DNA from: Marinobacter alexandrii
GTDB lineage: Bacteria > Pseudomonadota > Gammaproteobacteria > Pseudomonadales > Oleiphilaceae
DNA length: 64,000 nucleotides
Direction: 5' to 3'
NCBI RefSeq assembly: GCF_005871205.1
Contig: NZ_SWKM01000015.1
Span: forward strand, 1 to 64,000
Shown here piece by piece: positions 54,202 through 63,583 of the stretch; positions within the stretch are counted from its first letter, which is position 1, and every line of letters starts with the position of its first letter. The notes below the pieces were generated by a model. The model did not search any database and was not told the origin of the DNA. It saw only the letters and a program-made list of their open reading frames with translations. The position numbers were made by a program, and so were the translations under genes.

Positions 54202-54849
54202 CTATTCGTCCCATGCTTGAATTGCTTCCCGGGCCTGATCGTTAACGGGCACCGCCACCAACCCTGAGGCCGACAGGCGAATATCGAACATCGCACCATC
54301 ACGCATCGGCATAAAGGTCGCGTTACCATATACCCCTTCGACGAACGGCACATTAAAGGTTTGGTCCAGCTCCCACAAATCGGGCCAGGATGCCTCGCCC
54401 AGGCCAATCACCGACCTTGGCGCCGATCGCTCCTGCTCAAGTGACGTATACCGTCCACTCAATCGCTCCAGCCGGTAACCCGGAGCGACCCCAAGCCAAC
54501 GCAGCGGCCCAGAGAAGCGAATGATACGAGCGTCCACCTGCCACTGGTCACCGGTCAAGGTTTCGGCCACGGTGTTTTTACCTGGAGATTGGAGCCTCAC
54601 GTACCAGCGCTGGTCAGCCTGACGTTGCGTAGACACCGTTGCAACCGTCTGCATACCTTCAAGTGACTGGTAGCCGGCAACGTTGATGGCAATGGCGAGG
54701 GTGTAGACGCCTACCAGCATCAAACCGAACACGGCCATGCCCTTCAACCATCCCAGTAGCCATCGCGGTCGCAGGAAGAACAGCAGACCCGCAATCACCA
54801 GGAGCGCGCCAAATACTGTCAGCACTGCGGTTGCGAGTTCGTTAGACAC
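54202..54849 (-). CDS. Membrane-anchored protein, co-transcribed with fimL
   Basis: This 215-residue protein has two N-terminal transmembrane helices (about 6-28 and 36-60) and a beta-rich periplasmic domain. It shows no catalytic motif. Similar proteins are sometimes labelled multidrug transporter without evidence. The gene begins 3 bp after the fimL stop, which suggests one transcript. Its function is unknown. Confidence 0.72.
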   Translation of the reverse strand: MSNELATAVLTVFGALLVIAGLLFFLRPRWLLGWLKGMAVFGLMLVGVYTLAIAINVAGYQSLEGMQTVATVSTQRQADQRWYVRLQSPGKNTVAETLTGDQWQVDARIIRFSGPLRWLGVAPGYRLERLSGRYTSLEQERSAPRSVIGLGEASWPDLWELDQTFNVPFVEGVYGNATFMPMRDGAMFDIRLSASGLVAVPVNDQAREAIQAWDE

Positions 54850-54852
54850 AGC

Positions 54853-56559
54853 TTAAAGACCTACATCGTCCAGGGACGTTTGTGCCAGTTTAAGAAGATC
54901 CGGATTACGCTCCTCGCGCCGACCGATACTTTCAATGTAATACTCAAGGGACGTCAAGGCATCTGCCAGTGCTTCCAGAACCTGCATGGACGGGGCTTCG
55001 CGGGCATCCAGAAGCCGCTCCTGAATGGATCCTGCCACCCGCTCCAGTACCGATGCTGCCGCGGGATCATTGACCATGTGCAGCCCGCCCCAGATGCTGT
55101 GCAGTGTGGCGGGGAGATTGGCCAAGTGCAGCTTGTCGTAGTCGGACTCCATGAACGCCGTAATAGCGCGCTTCGCCAGTGTCAGTGCGCCGCGCGCTTC
55201 GTCGGCCACCACGAACAGGGCCTCACTCAGGTACACTGATTCATCCCGCGTACGGAGACCGCGTGCCAGAGCATCGGTTTCCGAGGTAATACCCCGCGTG
55301 ACGATCTGCATCACGGCATCCTCAATACTCAATACCGAATCGGCCAGAACGTACAACTCATCATTCTCGGGCAGACGGGATTCGGCCTCCCAGCCACGCA
55401 ACCGAGAGGCTTCTTCCTGGGCGACCGCTGCCAACTTGTTGAGATCCAACATCACCAGGGTATTGGCGAGACGCTCAAGCGCGTCTGAAATAGATGACAG
55501 TTCTGCCAGATCAGGCTCGATACCTCGCTCAATGATATCAAGCTTGTCCTTCAGTTGATTTAGTTCATCCTGCAGGGCTTCAGCAAGGGATCGGAGCACA
55601 TCACTGCCCGGGCCGTAAAGTCTGCGGGCGTGGGCTTCCAGCATGGCATCTGGATAATCGGCAGGAGTGAGCTTATACGCCGACAGCACCTGGGTTATCT
55701 CGGGATTGGCGGAGCCACTGCGATACAACAGGTAAATCAGATCACGCACCAGAGAATCGGGCGCATCCTTGGCGGTGGCGACCTTACCGACATACACTAC
55801 TTCACGGGCGTACTTTTCAATGCGCATGAACATGCGCTTGCGGGCCTTGGTGAACGGCATTGCGCGGTCGAGCATGGTGTCGGCCACAATTGAGACCAGA
55901 CACCACAATTGCCCCATCGGAGCATCCTGGCACAGACGAGCCAGACCACGGGAGGCCCGGGCGATCAGCTTCTTGCTCACCACGTCATTGCGATCACGAA
56001 GAATGCTGAGGAGCGCCACCTGGAAGGTCAGGCGCATCCGTCGCGCCATTACCTCGAATTCCGAATTGTCACCTTCAAACGCCTGAACCTGGAGCCCGGC
56101 ACAGAAATCAGGCCGCTCCTTCACATCAACATCAAAAAAGCAGGATTCCGGGTAAGGTTTTTCCCGGCGGGCTTCACGCAGTTCGTTGATGACCGGCAAC
56201 AACAGCTCCGGATGATCTTCCCTCTGCTGGTGATAGTATTCGACGTATCGACGGAGGATGAAAAGCGCGCTGTTCAGGGTGGTGAGCAGGATATTCTTGT
56301 CGTCATTGGCCCCGACAGGAACATCGTTGGCCATACTGACGGCTTCCTGGCATAGCAAGGTGCCACCACGAAGCTCGACAAGGATGAAGATACCGCGAAG
56401 CTGATTGATGAAGTCGACACAGTTCTGAAGGTCTTCACCACTCTCACGGTTTTCCTGAAAGCGTTCAAGGCTGGATTCTGCCTGTTTGATGGTTTGCTCG
56501 ATTTCACTTTTAACCAGATCAAACGACTGCGATTTCGTCGCTAGAGACGATTGAACCAT
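54853..56559 (-). CDS. fimL: FimL, ChpA N-terminus-like regulator of twitching motility
   Basis: This 568-residue all-helical protein resembles the N-terminal region of the chemotaxis kinase ChpA/PilL but lacks kinase and receiver domains. Hpt-like four-helix segments are visible, but the phospho-His motif is not (for example in LHSIWGGLHMVNDPAAASVLERV, near 500). In Pseudomonas FimL raises cAMP and controls type IV pili, probably with FimV and PilG. Nearby dnaQ, rnhA, gloB and mltD homologues match the P. aeruginosa PA1812-PA1822 region as I remember it. Confidence 0.83.
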   Translation of the reverse strand: MVQSSLATKSQSFDLVKSEIEQTIKQAESSLERFQENRESGEDLQNCVDFINQLRGIFILVELRGGTLLCQEAVSMANDVPVGANDDKNILLTTLNSALFILRRYVEYYHQQREDHPELLLPVINELREARREKPYPESCFFDVDVKERPDFCAGLQVQAFEGDNSEFEVMARRMRLTFQVALLSILRDRNDVVSKKLIARASRGLARLCQDAPMGQLWCLVSIVADTMLDRAMPFTKARKRMFMRIEKYAREVVYVGKVATAKDAPDSLVRDLIYLLYRSGSANPEITQVLSAYKLTPADYPDAMLEAHARRLYGPGSDVLRSLAEALQDELNQLKDKLDIIERGIEPDLAELSSISDALERLANTLVMLDLNKLAAVAQEEASRLRGWEAESRLPENDELYVLADSVLSIEDAVMQIVTRGITSETDALARGLRTRDESVYLSEALFVVADEARGALTLAKRAITAFMESDYDKLHLANLPATLHSIWGGLHMVNDPAAASVLERVAGSIQERLLDAREAPSMQVLEALADALTSLEYYIESIGRREERNPDLLKLAQTSLDDVGL

Positions 56560-56789
56560 AAACGCTTCCTGTTAATTTGCGGAGACTACCGCTCCCTAAT
56601 ATGACTGCGCCCGTCAGGTAGAACGACAGGTGTTGTTGTTAGAAGCCAGCTCAATCCTCGCTGGCTTGTGCGCGCCGAAAAGTAAATAATTGTTCGCGAA
56701 AACTGGCGAACTAACCATTACTTATAACACAAAACTCAAGTACCTCAAGAAAGCCGGAATGTAACATTTAGTACAAAACAAACCCGCTC

Positions 56790-57500
56790 TCAATCACTTT
56801 GTTGAAGCTTGCCCCACACCGTTTCTCCGGCCTGCTTCTCCAGCATTGCCATGAATTCCTCGTGAGCGCCGTGCTCGTCTTCAGAAGCGCGAATAACATT
56901 CAGCGCGGGACGCTTGGCCGGCAACCGTCGAATGCCAGTGCCGGAGCTGCCCTCTTCGGCTCCGGCATCCAGCGACAACGCGGTCTGACCACCGGTCAGC
57001 AGCAGGTAGACGTCGGCCAGGATCTCCGCATCGAGCAAGGCGCCGTGCAGGTCCCGGTTACTGTTGTCCACACCGTAACGCTTACAGAGTGCGTCAAGGT
57101 TGTTCTTCTGTCCGGGATGCTTCTTTCGGGCAATCGCCAGGGTATCCACAATCCCACAGTGGTCCGCGGTTTTCCGGACCGGCTTCATTCGGGCAAACTC
57201 GGCATCCATGAAGCCGACGTCGAACGCCGCGTTGTGAATGACCAGCTCAGCTCCTTTGATGAACTCAAAGAAGTCGTTGGCAACCTCGGCAAACTTTGGC
57301 TTGTCTTCCAGGAACTCGTTGGTGATGCCGTGGACGGTTATGGCCTCGGCTTCTACCTCGCGTTCAGGGTTGATATAGACATGGTAATTCCGCCCCGTCA
57401 GCTGACGCTCGACGAGTTCCACGCAACCAATTTCGATGATCCGATGGCCATCGTTTGGATCAATACCCGTGGTTTCAGTATCCAGTACAATCTGTCTCAT
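56790..57500 (-). CDS. dnaQ: DNA polymerase III epsilon subunit
   Basis: This 236-residue 3'-5' proofreading exonuclease has DEDDh motifs: VLDTETTGID (about 5-14), HNAAFDVGFMD (about 94-104), and HGALLDAEILADVYL with the catalytic His and Asp (about 158-165). The C-terminus should bind polymerase alpha. It is 26 bp after rnhA on the same strand. Confidence 0.95.
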   Translation of the reverse strand: MRQIVLDTETTGIDPNDGHRIIEIGCVELVERQLTGRNYHVYINPEREVEAEAITVHGITNEFLEDKPKFAEVANDFFEFIKGAELVIHNAAFDVGFMDAEFARMKPVRKTADHCGIVDTLAIARKKHPGQKNNLDALCKRYGVDNSNRDLHGALLDAEILADVYLLLTGGQTALSLDAGAEEGSSGTGIRRLPAKRPALNVIRASEDEHGAHEEFMAMLEKQAGETVWGKLQQSD

Positions 57501-57526
57501 GACTCACTCGATTCAATAGGTCGTGC

Positions 57527-57970
57527 TCAGGCGCGAGCCAATTCGGCTACGCCTTGATTGGCCAGCTCATCGGCCAGTTCGTTATCGGGGATACCGGCGT
57601 GGCCTTTGACCCAATGCCAGTTAACCTGATGTCGGGCCACCTCGGCGTCCAGCTCGCGCCAAAGGTCCTCGTTCTTGACCGGTTTCTTCGCCGAGGTTTT
57701 CCAACCGTTACGCTTCCAACCTGCCATCCACTCTGTGATGCCCTTACGCACGTACTGGGAATCGGTGTATAGCTCCACCGCGCACGACCGTTTGAGTGCA
57801 GCCAGCCCGCGAATCGCCGCCATCAGCTCCATCCGGTTATTGGTGGTGTTCGCTTCGCCACCGTGCATCGTTTTGCTGGTATCGCCATAGCGCAGAACAA
57901 CGCCCCAGCCTCCAGGCCCGGGATTTCCCTTACAGGCCCCGTCGGTATACAGGATTACCTTGCCCGACAT
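57527..57970 (-). CDS. rnhA: Ribonuclease HI
   Basis: This 147-residue enzyme cuts RNA in RNA-DNA hybrids. The active-site acids are in [16 protein letters not shown] (Asp 9), [14 protein letters not shown] (Glu), [12 protein letters not shown] (Asp) and the C-terminal [13 protein letters not shown] (Asp). The ATG at 57970 is preferred because GGGAG lies 6 nt upstream. A start four codons earlier would contain that site. Confidence 0.95.
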   Translation of the reverse strand: MSGKVILYTDGACKGNPGPGGWGVVLRYGDTSKTMHGGEANTTNNRMELMAAIRGLAALKRSCAVELYTDSQYVRKGITEWMAGWKRNGWKTSAKKPVKNEDLWRELDAEVARHQVNWHWVKGHAGIPDNELADELANQGVAELARA

Positions 57971-57985
57971 CTTTTCTCCCATTGG

Positions 57986-58780
57986 TTAAACACTTTTTTC
58001 CGGTATGCATTGTCCCCTGGAGCACCCCCTGGACGCACCGACTGTTCTGTTTCCAGACAGCGCAATCACCTTGGCCTGGCGCCAGGCTGGCCGTCGGGAA
58101 ATCTGGGCATAAACGCGTTTTTTGGCAAGGATACAGTAATACGCCCCCACCGGCAGGATTCTGTTGCCACCAAACTGCTCATCAATCCAGCTGTTCGATT
58201 TGCGACCACTGCGTTGCAGCGGCAATCGCAGGAAACGTGTCACCGACGCCTCAACATTGAAACCCAGCAGGTGCAGCCAGTCTTCCATGCGTCCGCGCAT
58301 CAGAAAACGGCCTCCCCAGGGTCCCTCGCAATGCCGGGACATCAGGCGACGAAGCCCCCAGAGACTCAGAGGATTAAACCCGATCAGGGCCAAAGTACCT
58401 TCGCCCCGCAACACCCGGGCTGCTTCCCGAATCACTTCGTGGGGATAACAACTGAAATCGGCGCTGTGGTGCAAAATGACAAGATCCATGGAATCGGCGG
58501 AGAAAGGCAGCTCATGGGCATCGCAAACCGCAACCTGATCGGGTATCTGGGGATACCAGCGGGGTGTGGTCATAATGCGCTGCACAAAGTCGGTACCTGT
58601 GGCGAGTGGCAGTCGATGGCTCACGCCTACCTGTAGTTGGCGTGCCCCGGTAAATCGACTCAACTCCCGGTCGAGCATGCGCCTCTGATCCGCCAACAGA
58701 GCACGACCGAGCGGTGTCCCGAACCAGCGTTCGAAACTCTCGTGACGTGCAGGAAAATCAATCGCCCCCGACTCATTCAC
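57986..58780 (-). CDS. SAM-dependent methyltransferase
   Basis: This 264-residue class I methyltransferase matches the protein encoded between rnhA and gloB homologues in pseudomonads. The post-motif region has VAVCDAHELPFSADSMDLVILHHSADF (about 92-118), which fits the SAM fold. A conserved RVLRGEGTLALIGFNPLSLWG follows. The N-terminus lacks the usual GxGxG in an obvious form. The substrate is unknown. It is divergent from gloB. Confidence 0.83.
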   Translation of the reverse strand: MNESGAIDFPARHESFERWFGTPLGRALLADQRRMLDRELSRFTGARQLQVGVSHRLPLATGTDFVQRIMTTPRWYPQIPDQVAVCDAHELPFSADSMDLVILHHSADFSCYPHEVIREAARVLRGEGTLALIGFNPLSLWGLRRLMSRHCEGPWGGRFLMRGRMEDWLHLLGFNVEASVTRFLRLPLQRSGRKSNSWIDEQFGGNRILPVGAYYCILAKKRVYAQISRRPAWRQAKVIALSGNRTVGASRGCSRGQCIPEKSV

Positions 58781-58874
58781 GCTGTGTCACTCCCGAAAAC
58801 AGAACCCCCTGTTGGGGCTGTAGGTGTATTGCTCTATCATATCAGTCACACTCGTTTTGCACATGTGGGGCTTT

Positions 58875-59669
58875 ATGTTGACCATCTCTGCCATCCCGGC
58901 CTTCAGCGACAACTATATCTGGTGCCTGTCGAACTCCGACAACCGCAAAGCCCTGATTGTAGACCCGGGCCAGGCAGCGCCGGTTTTAAAACACCTGGCC
59001 AGCCAGGATCTGGTTCTCGACGCCATCCTTATTACCCACCACCATCCCGATCACGTCGGTGGCGTCAGCGAACTAATGAAAGCCTTTCCGGACTGCGAGG
59101 TTACCGGGCCCGCTGAATCGCCGTTTAAAGGATGTACCACCAAAGTTCAGCCGGGCAATGAGGTGCAGTGGGAAAACCTGACGTTCCAGGTGCTGGGCGT
59201 GCCCGGCCACACCCTTGACCACATAGCTTTCTTTTCCGATTCCGAAGTAGATGGCCGCCCTGTCCTGTTTTGCGGCGACACTCTGTTCGTGTGCGGCTGC
59301 GGTCGTCTGTTCGAGGGCAAGCCTGAACAGATGCGTCATTCGCTGCAGACCCTGCGGGCGCTGCCCGACCGGACCGCGGTTTATTGTGCCCACGAATACA
59401 CCCTGGCCAACCTCAAGTTCGCCCGCAGCTGGCTACCCCAGGATGAGGGTCTAAAAGCCTTCGAGGAACGCTGTATTCAGCGCCGTGACCAAGGTAAACC
59501 AACGGTACCCTCGGTGATGGCGGAGGAGAGACAACTGAACCCCTTCCTGCGCTGGGATGACCCGGTGGTGGTTGATGCCGCTCGTAACTACTGCGCCCGA
59601 AACGGTTTACCGGCGGATTCGGAAAACGCCATCTTTGCCGCCATTCGCCATGGCAAAGACAATTTTTGA
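58875..59669 (+). CDS. gloB: Hydroxyacylglutathione hydrolase (glyoxalase II)
   Basis: This 264-residue metallo-beta-lactamase-fold enzyme hydrolyses S-lactoylglutathione to lactate and glutathione. The binuclear metal site is in [11 protein letters not shown] (about 54-64), [12 protein letters not shown] (about 112), GDTLF (about 136) and [13 protein letters not shown] (about 173). The ATG at 58875 gives the usual [16 protein letters not shown] start; an upstream frame from 58824 was rejected. Confidence 0.94.
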   Translation: MLTISAIPAFSDNYIWCLSNSDNRKALIVDPGQAAPVLKHLASQDLVLDAILITHHHPDHVGGVSELMKAFPDCEVTGPAESPFKGCTTKVQPGNEVQWENLTFQVLGVPGHTLDHIAFFSDSEVDGRPVLFCGDTLFVCGCGRLFEGKPEQMRHSLQTLRALPDRTAVYCAHEYTLANLKFARSWLPQDEGLKAFEERCIQRRDQGKPTVPSVMAEERQLNPFLRWDDPVVVDAARNYCARNGLPADSENAIFAAIRHGKDNF

Positions 59670-59709
59670 TCGGTTAACAAATCCTCTCACAGACGTAACG
59701 AGGGGATTC

Positions 59710-59739
59710 TTGACCACTTGAAATGGGCTCCCATAGAAT
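59710..59739 (+). promoter_or_regulatory. Sigma-70 promoter of mltD
   Basis: TTGACC (59710-59715) and TAGAAT (59734-59739) are 18 bp apart, each matching 5 of 6 consensus bases. The predicted start lies about 80 bp before the mltD ATG. A 9-bp hairpin at 59680-59708 just before it may end gloB transcription. Confidence 0.6.
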
Positions 59740-59826
59740 CGTCCCAATTTTGCGTCTGTAACCCTTTAAACCTACCGGATTTTCGAAATAGGTAATCCGG
59801 TTTTTACCGTGAGCCGGAAGTATTTT

Positions 59827-61581
59827 ATGTCGGTCAAACGATTGTCTTTGCTTTTTTTAACCGGTGCGCTGGCCTCCGGGTGCAGCCTGTCTGACACACC
59901 GGACAACAGCTGGGCCAGCCCCACCGCCTGGTTCAGCGACAGCGATTCCGGGGGCAGCGAGACCAATCCCCTTGAAACCAAACAGGTAACCGTCGCCACC
60001 GGCGACGAAGACCTTAAAAAGTCGGTCGAATCCGGAAACGGTGAAGACGCCACAGCGGACGCCGCGCTCGACGACGCCATTGCACCTGAGCTCAGGCCTA
60101 CAGCCCGCGAAGCGCGCGAAAAGCTGGACGATCCCGAGCAGAAGATTGTTCAGGAAGCGCCGCAACCCAGCGACTTGTGGAACCGCCTTCGAAGCGGCTT
60201 TGCCCTCAATCACGATGTTGATAACGAGCGAGTCCGGGATCAATTGAACTGGTACGCCAGCCACCCAGGCTACATTGACCGGGTAGTCGAGCGCGGTAGC
60301 CGCTACCTGCATTACATCATCAACGAAACCGAGAAACGCGGCCTGCCGGCAGAATTCGCCCTGCTTCCGGTGGTTGAAAGCGCGTTCGACCCTTTTGCCT
60401 ACTCCCATGGACGAGCGGCTGGCCTGTGGCAATTCATCCCATCGACCGGCAAATACTTCGGCCTGACCCAGAGCTGGTGGCACGATGACCGGCGCGATGT
60501 GGTGGAAGCAACCGACGCTGCCCTGACCTACCTCGATAGGCTGGCCAACCGCTTTGATGGCGATTACACCCTGGCCCTCGCCGCCTACAACAGCGGTGGT
60601 GGCACCGTATCCAGTGCAATGCGCAAGAACCGGAAGAAAAACGAGCCCCAGGATTTCTGGTCTCTGGATCTGCCCCGGGAAACGCGACACTACGTGCCAA
60701 AGCTGATCGCACTGGCCAAGATTTTCAACAAGCCAGAAGACTACGGCATTGAGCTGCCGACACTGGAGGACAAGCCCTATTTCGAAATCGTCGATACCGG
60801 CTCGCAAATGGATCTGGCCCAGGCCGCCGAACTGGCCAAGGTCGACGTGGATGAGATTTACCTGCTCAATCCCACCTACAACCGCTGGGCCACCAACCCC
60901 GATGGCCCCCATCGATTGCTGGTTCCAAGAGAGAATGCCGATATCTTTCGGGCAGCCCTGGCAGAGATTCCTCGCAGTAAACGGGTATCCTGGCGCAACT
61001 ACAAGGTGCAATCCGGCGACAGCCTGAACACCATTGCCCGCAAGTTCTCGACCACACCGGCGGTTATCCAGCAGGTAAACAAACTCAATTCCGACCTCAT
61101 TCGAATTGGCCAGCGTCTGATGATACCGTCCGCCAGTAAGGGCTCGGACACCTATGCCCTCAGCGCTTCCCAGCGACTGGAGCGGAAACAGGATCGCAAG
61201 CGCGACGGCAACAAAGTTCGCTACACCGTCCGGCGTGGTGATACTTTCTGGGATATTGCCCGAGAGCATCGGGTATCGGTGCGTCAGGTGGCTGCCTGGA
61301 ATGGAATGGCGCCCGGCGATCCGCTGATCCCCGGCAAAGAGCTGGTGATCTGGTCCAAGACCTCCCAGCCGACCATGGTTGCCACCAACAATGCCCGGGG
61401 CAAGGCCATGGTGCGCAAGGTAGGTTACCGGGTGCGCAAGGGCGATTCGCTGTCGACCATAGCCAACCGGTTCTCGGTGAATGTGCGCGACATCGCAAGC
61501 TGGAACGATCTGAACACGTCACGTTATCTGCAACCGGGACAAAGTCTGGTACTCTACGTCGATATTCGGAACAGTCCCTGA
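59827..61581 (+). CDS. mltD: Membrane-bound lytic murein transglycosylase D
   Basis: This 584-residue lipoprotein cleaves peptidoglycan glycan strands with formation of 1,6-anhydro ends. The lipobox is LASGC (Cys about 19). An acidic linker follows, then the SLT domain with catalytic Glu in LPVVESAFDPFAYSHGRAAGLWQFIP (split here; about residue 182). Three LysM repeats follow: YKVQSGDSLNTIARKF, YTVRRGDTFWDIAREH and YRVRKGDSLSTIANRF. The ATG at 59827 with GGAAG upstream is chosen over a GTG six codons earlier. E. coli MltD has fewer LysM repeats. Confidence 0.93.
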   Translation: MSVKRLSLLFLTGALASGCSLSDTPDNSWASPTAWFSDSDSGGSETNPLETKQVTVATGDEDLKKSVESGNGEDATADAALDDAIAPELRPTAREAREKLDDPEQKIVQEAPQPSDLWNRLRSGFALNHDVDNERVRDQLNWYASHPGYIDRVVERGSRYLHYIINETEKRGLPAEFALLPVVESAFDPFAYSHGRAAGLWQFIPSTGKYFGLTQSWWHDDRRDVVEATDAALTYLDRLANRFDGDYTLALAAYNSGGGTVSSAMRKNRKKNEPQDFWSLDLPRETRHYVPKLIALAKIFNKPEDYGIELPTLEDKPYFEIVDTGSQMDLAQAAELAKVDVDEIYLLNPTYNRWATNPDGPHRLLVPRENADIFRAALAEIPRSKRVSWRNYKVQSGDSLNTIARKFSTTPAVIQQVNKLNSDLIRIGQRLMIPSASKGSDTYALSASQRLERKQDRKRDGNKVRYTVRRGDTFWDIAREHRVSVRQVAAWNGMAPGDPLIPGKELVIWSKTSQPTMVATNNARGKAMVRKVGYRVRKGDSLSTIANRFSVNVRDIASWNDLNTSRYLQPGQSLVLYVDIRNSP

Positions 61582-61707
61582 ACGGCTTGATCGCAGGTTC
61601 AGGAACTTTCCCTAACTACAAGAATCATAACGGTTCGATTAGGAGCCATGGGTGCGCCGACCTGGCAGAGGGTGCGCCCGCCTAACCCTCCGGAACGTGC
61701 GAGACCT

Positions 61708-63537
61708 ATGACCAGCAAACGGACAGCCTCATACCTTACATCGCTCCTCTCCTCTTTCGCTTTCATGGCATTCAATGCCCCCGCATTCGCCGCTGGCGAC
61801 AGCACCGGTTCCGTCGAAGCCCGACATGGCATTGCCATGCACGGCAGCCCCAAGTACCCACAGGGATTTGCCCACTTTGACTACGTGAACCCGGAAGCTC
61901 CCAAGGGCGGCACGCTGAAAATGGCGGTGGTGGCCAACGGCTTCGATTCCTTCAATCCATTTGATATCCGGGGCGTTGCGGCTGCCGGAATCAGCACCTA
62001 TCTGTACGACACCCTGATGGTGTCTTCAGACGATGAGCCTTTTTCTGCCTACGGCCTGATTGCCAAGTCGATTGAGACACCGGAAGACCGCAGCTATGTG
62101 GTGTTCAACCTCCGTGACCAGGCCCGGTTCCACGACGGTGAGCCGATTACCGCCGAAGACGTGAAGTTTTCCTTCGAAATCCTGACCACAGAAGGCCATC
62201 CGTTCTTCCGTAATTACTACGCGGATGTGGCCAAGGTAACGGTGCAAAGCCCCAAGCGCATACGCTTTGACTTCAAAGCTACTACCAACCGCGAACTGCC
62301 GCTGATTCTGGGTCAGATGCCGATCCTGCCAGCCCACTACTGGTCCGAGCACGAATTTGGCGAGAATGGCCTAACGCCTCCCCTGGGTAGCGGCCCTTAC
62401 CGGATCGGGAAATTTGAAGCTGGTCGTTCGGTCGCCTATGAAAGGGTTGAAGACTACTGGGCCGAAGATCTGGCCGTGCGACGGGGTCGTTTCAATTTCG
62501 ACCGTATCCGCTACGACTACTACACTGACGATACCGTGGCACTGGAAGCGTTCAAAGCCGGCAGCTTCGATTTTCGACTTGAGACCTCGGCCAAGAACTG
62601 GGCCACGGCTTACGCTGGGGAGAAGTTCGAAAACGGCAAAATCGTTGCGGAAGCCGTCGATCATCAGCGCCCGACCGGCATGCAAGGCTTTGTCTTCAAC
62701 ACCCGCCGTGAAGTGTTCAGCGACCCGCGGGTTCGTGAAGCCCTCGCCTACGGATTCGATTTTGAATGGGCCAACAAGAACCTTTTCTATGGCCAGTACA
62801 CCCGAACCAACAGCTATTTTGAGAACAGCGAGCTCGCCTCTTCCGGTCTGCCCCAGGGCCGGGAACTGGAGCTGCTGGAGCCGTTTCGCGAAGAGCTGCC
62901 AGCCGACGTCTTTGCCGAGGTATACCAACCGCCTGAAACCGACGGCCAGAAAGGGGTAAGAACCAACTTGCGCGCAGCACTGGAGCTGCTACGCGCCGCT
63001 GATTACACCATTAAAGAAGGCACCATGATTCACCAGGAGACCGGCGAACCCCTGAGGTTCGAGATCCTGCTGTTCCAAAAGAGCTTCGAGCGCGTGGTGC
63101 TGCCCTTCAAGAACAATCTCGCGAAACTAGGCATTGATGTATCTGTCCGGCTGGTCGATAGCAACCAGTACGTTCAGCGAGTCCGCGAGTTCGATTTCGA
63201 CATGATCACCCAGGTGCTGCCGCAGTCGGATTCTCCCGGCAATGAGCAGCGCGAGTACTGGCACTCGGACAACGTTGAAGCGGTAGGCTCCCGCAACTAC
63301 ATGGGGGTAAGCCATCCGGTTGTCGATCAACTGGTCAGCCAGGTCATCCAGGCGCCGGACCGCAACGAGCTGGTGCACCGGACCCGGGCCCTGGATCGCG
63401 TGCTCCTGCACGGCCACTACGTGATACCTCACTGGCATCTGGCCAAGGATCGGGTTGCCTACTGGGGCCATCTGCAACGCCCAGCCGAAACACCCAAGAA
63501 CGGAGTTGATCTCGATAACTGGTGGGTGCAGCCCTGA
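61708..63537 (+). CDS. Extracellular solute-binding protein of a peptide ABC transporter (YejA type)
   Basis: This 609-residue periplasmic family 5 binding protein has a signal peptide (about 1-30, ending NAPAFAAGD). Core features are YVNPEAPKGGTLKMAVVANGFDSFNPF and YDTLMVSSDDEPFSAYGLIAKSIE, typical of YejA-like microcin C or oligopeptide binders. It starts 126 bp after mltD; the ATG at 61708 is preferred to one at 61648. A YejB-type permease gene follows after 46 bp. Confidence 0.87.
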   Translation: MTSKRTASYLTSLLSSFAFMAFNAPAFAAGDSTGSVEARHGIAMHGSPKYPQGFAHFDYVNPEAPKGGTLKMAVVANGFDSFNPFDIRGVAAAGISTYLYDTLMVSSDDEPFSAYGLIAKSIETPEDRSYVVFNLRDQARFHDGEPITAEDVKFSFEILTTEGHPFFRNYYADVAKVTVQSPKRIRFDFKATTNRELPLILGQMPILPAHYWSEHEFGENGLTPPLGSGPYRIGKFEAGRSVAYERVEDYWAEDLAVRRGRFNFDRIRYDYYTDDTVALEAFKAGSFDFRLETSAKNWATAYAGEKFENGKIVAEAVDHQRPTGMQGFVFNTRREVFSDPRVREALAYGFDFEWANKNLFYGQYTRTNSYFENSELASSGLPQGRELELLEPFREELPADVFAEVYQPPETDGQKGVRTNLRAALELLRAADYTIKEGTMIHQETGEPLRFEILLFQKSFERVVLPFKNNLAKLGIDVSVRLVDSNQYVQRVREFDFDMITQVLPQSDSPGNEQREYWHSDNVEAVGSRNYMGVSHPVVDQLVSQVIQAPDRNELVHRTRALDRVLLHGHYVIPHWHLAKDRVAYWGHLQRPAETPKNGVDLDNWWVQP

Positions 63538-63583
63538 GCACGGGATTTTGACCCTCGCTGTAACGGAAGGAACGCTCCGCTAA

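Noticed and set aside
59857..61269. 470-codon open frame opposite mltD
   Set aside because: Antisense shadow; mltD has a lipobox, SLT domain and LysM repeats in order.
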